Notes under the pieces: generated by a model
Told to the model about the DNA's origin: nothing
Databases searched by the model: none
Seen by the model: the letters and a program-made list of their open reading frames with translations, nothing else
NCBI GenBank assembly: GCA_937891565.1
Contig: CALAHA010000222.1
Span: 1 to 7,619, forward strand
Reading direction: 5' to 3'
Length of the DNA: 7,619 nt
DNA from: an uncultured Ilumatobacter sp.
Lineage (GTDB): Bacteria; Actinomycetota; Acidimicrobiia; Acidimicrobiales; Ilumatobacteraceae
In this document: piece after piece, positions 5,794 to 7,619 of the stretch
How positions within the stretch are numbered: position 1 is the stretch's first letter
Layout: every line of letters starts with the position of its first letter
Made by a program: the position numbers and the translations under genes

Positions 5794-5820
5794 CGATCAC
5801 GGAACGTATCCCGATCACGG
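5794..5820. repeat. 9-bp direct repeat CGATCACGG, 18-bp period
   Basis: CGATCACGG occurs at 5794-5802 and 5812-5820, separated by 9 bases (reading CCGTGATCG on the operon strand). It lies about 45-70 bases upstream of the candidate -35 region. Two same-face half-sites would suit an activator, but chance cannot be excluded. Confidence 0.35.
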
Positions 5821-5957
5821 CCATGCAATGGTAGGGGCACCAGGACGCGAACCCAACTCGCGTGTTCATGCGGTTTGAGGTGAATGCGTGTGACTCGCGA
5901 CACCGCCGAGCCAGTTCGAGGTACTTCTGTCGAGCTGCAGGGCACCAATCGTGCGGA

Positions 5958-6000
5958 CTCGGGACAAAGAACAGCCGAATCCGCCGTCAATCTTCCCGAG
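5958..6000 (-). terminator. Inverted repeat after the membrane-enzyme stop, weak terminator candidate
   Basis: CTCGGGA (5958-5964) and TCCCGAG (5994-6000) form a GC-rich 7-bp stem enclosing 29 bases, beginning 12 bases after the stop codon at 6013. No run of T follows on the minus strand, so it is not a classical intrinsic terminator. It may protect the 3' end or help factor-dependent termination. Confidence 0.2.
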
Positions 6001-6012
6001 ATCTACGCAAAT

Positions 6013-7545
6013 TTAGGAACCGGCACTGATGAGCTGGTCGACGGGGGCGAAATCGTCGGTGAGGATCGTTGCGCCGTCGATGAAGCCAGCGAAGTCGGCA
6101 ACCAGTTCGCCAGGATCGTCGGCCGCGACTCGCAACGCCTCCAAGGCGGCCGCGTCAATTGCCCTGTCGCTGGCAACGATCACGGCATTACCCCGGCGGC
6201 CTGCGGCGATTGCTTCACCGCGGATCACGACGACGTGGTCGAACACGAGCGCAATCGTGGCCGCTTCAGCGGCGAGGAACCGCTGCTGGCCACCATCAAT
6301 GATGTTTGCGGCGTACGTGCCCCCCGGACGGAGCACACGCGCGACGTCGTCGATGAATTCTTCGGTCGCGAGGTGGAATGGCACCGACCGTCCACCGAAG
6401 GCATCGCCAATCACGATGTCAGCGCTGTCATCGGCGACTTGATCCAGCGCGAGCCGGGCATCGCCGATAACGATCCGAATCGGCTCGGGTTGGTTGCGGT
6501 CGAGCCCCATCTGGTTTTCAACGACATCGATCAGGTCACCGTCGATCTCGAAGACGGTCTGATTCGTCCCGGGAGCGCTGTCTCGCACGTAGCGCGGAAT
6601 GGTCAACGCTCCCCCACCCAGATACACGATGTCGTTGGCTGCTGGCGCCAACTCGATCGCATCGACGAGTCGCCGCACGTACCAGAAAGCAAGAACGGAC
6701 GGATCGTCAGTATCGACATAGCTGTGGCGGAGATCGTCGAGCACCAAAACAGATTGAGTCGGATCACCGGCCTCTTCGAGCACGGAGAGGCAGTAGTAGC
6801 TCGTCTGTATCTCGCATGGCGAGTCGATGGCAACGGTTCCCAGGATCGACATCGCCGCAAGCCCGCTGATACCCATCAGTTCTGCGACCTGCTGCTGCGG
6901 CGATGCTGTAGCCGATCCGGCGAAGAGCGCCAACGCCACGCCACTCGCCAGAAGCAGCAGGCCGGTCGTGACGATCAATGTCGATACGCCCGCAGTTGCC
7001 ACCAGCACGAAGCCGGTAAAAAAGGTGCCAAAGATCGCGCCGGCCGTACTCCACGCCGACAGTTGGCCAACCGTCGCACCGGTTTGGTCGAGATCTCGCA
7101 ACTGCAGTTTGATGACTGCAGGCGGCACCGCACTGAGCACCGTTGCTGACGGCAAGAAACCAAAGGCGGCAAGTATCAAAATCATCGGCCCGCCTCCACC
7201 CGAGCTGCCGCTGCCAATCACACGCACAACGGGAATCGTCGTGATTGCGAGGGCTCCGCCCAGCATCAACAGCACGGGAAGTAATCGTCGCGGGTCGATG
7301 CGGTCAGCAAGATATCCACCAGCCCATGCACCAAATGCGATGCCGGCAAGGATCGTGCCGATGATTCCGGTGTACGTCTCAAGGCTGACGCCGACATACG
7401 GTGCGAGCAGCCGACCGGCGAGAATCTCGAGCACGAGCACCGCGGCCGACGTGCCCGCCACCAGAACAATGGCAAGCCAGCTCGGCAGCGGGCGGACCAT
7501 CGGCGAACGAGCGCCGTCAGGCGCGTCTTTTGGCTGATTCGTCAC
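6013..7545 (-). CDS. Fused membrane transporter-like / spermidine synthase-like protein
   Basis: About 510 residues from the GTG at 7545. The N-terminal half is hydrophobic, with about six predicted membrane helices (near residues 24-48, 58-80, 88-109, 119-145, 161-187 and 189-209). The C-terminal half (about 241-510) is a Rossmann methyltransferase-like domain of the spermidine synthase superfamily. It shows nucleotide-binding IVYLGGGALTIPRYVRD (306-322), acidic VFEIDGDLIDVV (331-342), GDARLAL (361-367), IVIGDAFGGRSVPFHL (377-392) and VLRPGGTYAANIID (404-417). The segment AIDSPCEIQTSYYC followed by LDDLRHSYVDTDDP is typical, as I recall, of the actinobacterial 'fused MFS/spermidine synthase' group. 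The glycine loop differs from the GGGDGG of true spermidine synthases, so polyamine synthesis is not assured. Another start is ATG at 7500 (495 residues). The same frame is open to the right window edge, so a longer protein is possible. Confidence 0.8.
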   Translation of the reverse strand: MTNQPKDAPDGARSPMVRPLPSWLAIVLVAGTSAAVLVLEILAGRLLAPYVGVSLETYTGIIGTILAGIAFGAWAGGYLADRIDPRRLLPVLLMLGGALAITTIPVVRVIGSGSSGGGGPMILILAAFGFLPSATVLSAVPPAVIKLQLRDLDQTGATVGQLSAWSTAGAIFGTFFTGFVLVATAGVSTLIVTTGLLLLASGVALALFAGSATASPQQQVAELMGISGLAAMSILGTVAIDSPCEIQTSYYCLSVLEEAGDPTQSVLVLDDLRHSYVDTDDPSVLAFWYVRRLVDAIELAPAANDIVYLGGGALTIPRYVRDSAPGTNQTVFEIDGDLIDVVENQMGLDRNQPEPIRIVIGDARLALDQVADDSADIVIGDAFGGRSVPFHLATEEFIDDVARVLRPGGTYAANIIDGGQQRFLAAEAATIALVFDHVVVIRGEAIAAGRRGNAVIVASDRAIDAAALEALRVAADDPGELVADFAGFIDGATILTDDFAPVDQLISAGS

Positions 7546-7619
7546 CGCAGGAAGGGTAGGCCGGCAGGTCAGCGAACAGATCAACAGCCCGGCCGCAATG
7601 ATCTTGCGAGCCCAGCCGC
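7546..7619 (-). other. Open frame upstream of the membrane-enzyme start, and possible leaderless promoter
   Basis: The membrane-enzyme frame stays open to base 7619 without an ATG. It encodes ARKIIAAGLLICSLTC before the chosen start, which would resemble a short signal or lipoprotein segment if translated. No Shine-Dalgarno site precedes the TTG at 7584, the GTG at 7545 or the ATG at 7500. TACCCT (minus strand, 7558-7553) matches the TAnnnT -10 pattern 7 bases before the GTG, the spacing expected of a leaderless transcript. No good -35 is seen. Confidence 0.3.

Larger units (their letters stand above)
5608..6012. other. Non-coding gap / upstream region of the ribosomal operon
   Basis: These 405 bases between the fused membrane-enzyme gene and rplC have no convincing gene on either strand. 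Open frames here have no recognisable protein sequence and mostly run on as shadows of neighbouring genes. No tRNA, rRNA or S10 sequence is present. The region holds a candidate promoter, a palindrome within a larger inverted repeat, a 9-bp direct repeat and an inverted repeat after the membrane-enzyme stop. A second weak minus-strand -10-like TATATC lies at 5648-5643 and would give a leader of about 30 bases. Confidence 0.75.

Noticed and set aside
5829..5863. On the minus strand a GGTTCGCGTCC-like stretch followed by CCCCTACCA resembles the 3' end of a tRNA.
   Set aside because: The T-stem is mostly wobble pairs, the invariant A58 position is C, and no matching 5' acceptor strand (AGGGGCA) lies about 72 bases upstream.
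5845..5863. Short hairpin ACGCGA/TCGCGT as a terminator.
   Set aside because: The stem is only 6 bp and no T-run follows on either strand.
4861..5883. Long plus-strand open frame of 340 codons across rplC.
   Set aside because: It is a shadow of rplC and the non-coding gap; its translation shows no family motif.
5884..7149. Long plus-strand open frame of 421 codons.
   Set aside because: It is the antisense shadow of the membrane-enzyme gene, which has clear domain motifs on the minus strand; the plus-strand product has no recognisable features.

Overview
The window is a conserved ribosomal-protein operon (S10/spc type) read entirely on the minus strand, preceded by an unrelated membrane enzyme gene on the same strand. 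In transcription order (high to low coordinates) it holds a fused MFS-like/spermidine-synthase-like gene (about 7545-6013), a 405-base non-coding gap (6012-5608), then rplC (L3), rplD (L4), rplW (L23), rplB (L2), rpsS (S19), rplV (L22), rpsC (S3), rplP (L16), rpmC (L29), rpsQ (S17) and the first 28 codons of rplN (L14), which runs off the left edge.

The organism is most likely a moderately high-GC actinobacterium, perhaps of the Acidimicrobiia type. This is inferred from actinobacterial-style L16, L2 and L3 sequences, long acidic/alanine-rich C-terminal tails on L22 and S3, GTG starts, and a C-terminal domain on L4 that resembles the actinobacterial 'sunset' domain. A species cannot be named from this window.

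The operon is very compact. Junctions overlap by 1-3 bases or leave 1-29 bases, which implies translational coupling. The products build the polypeptide exit tunnel (L4, L22, L23), the peptidyl-transferase region (L2, L3, L16) and parts of the small subunit (S3, S17, S19). rpsJ (S10), which usually opens this operon, is not upstream of rplC. The gap there holds instead a candidate promoter, a perfect 14-bp palindrome inside a larger inverted repeat, and a 9-bp direct repeat.

Most of the window is ordinary core-genome sequence, and I see no defence system, mobile element, CRISPR array, tRNA or rRNA. The points worth a second look are the roughly 100-residue L4 extension ending in a sunset-like domain, the altered HPHGGG motif of L2, the 12-bp tandem repeat in the L22 tail, the missing rpsJ and the leader palindrome.
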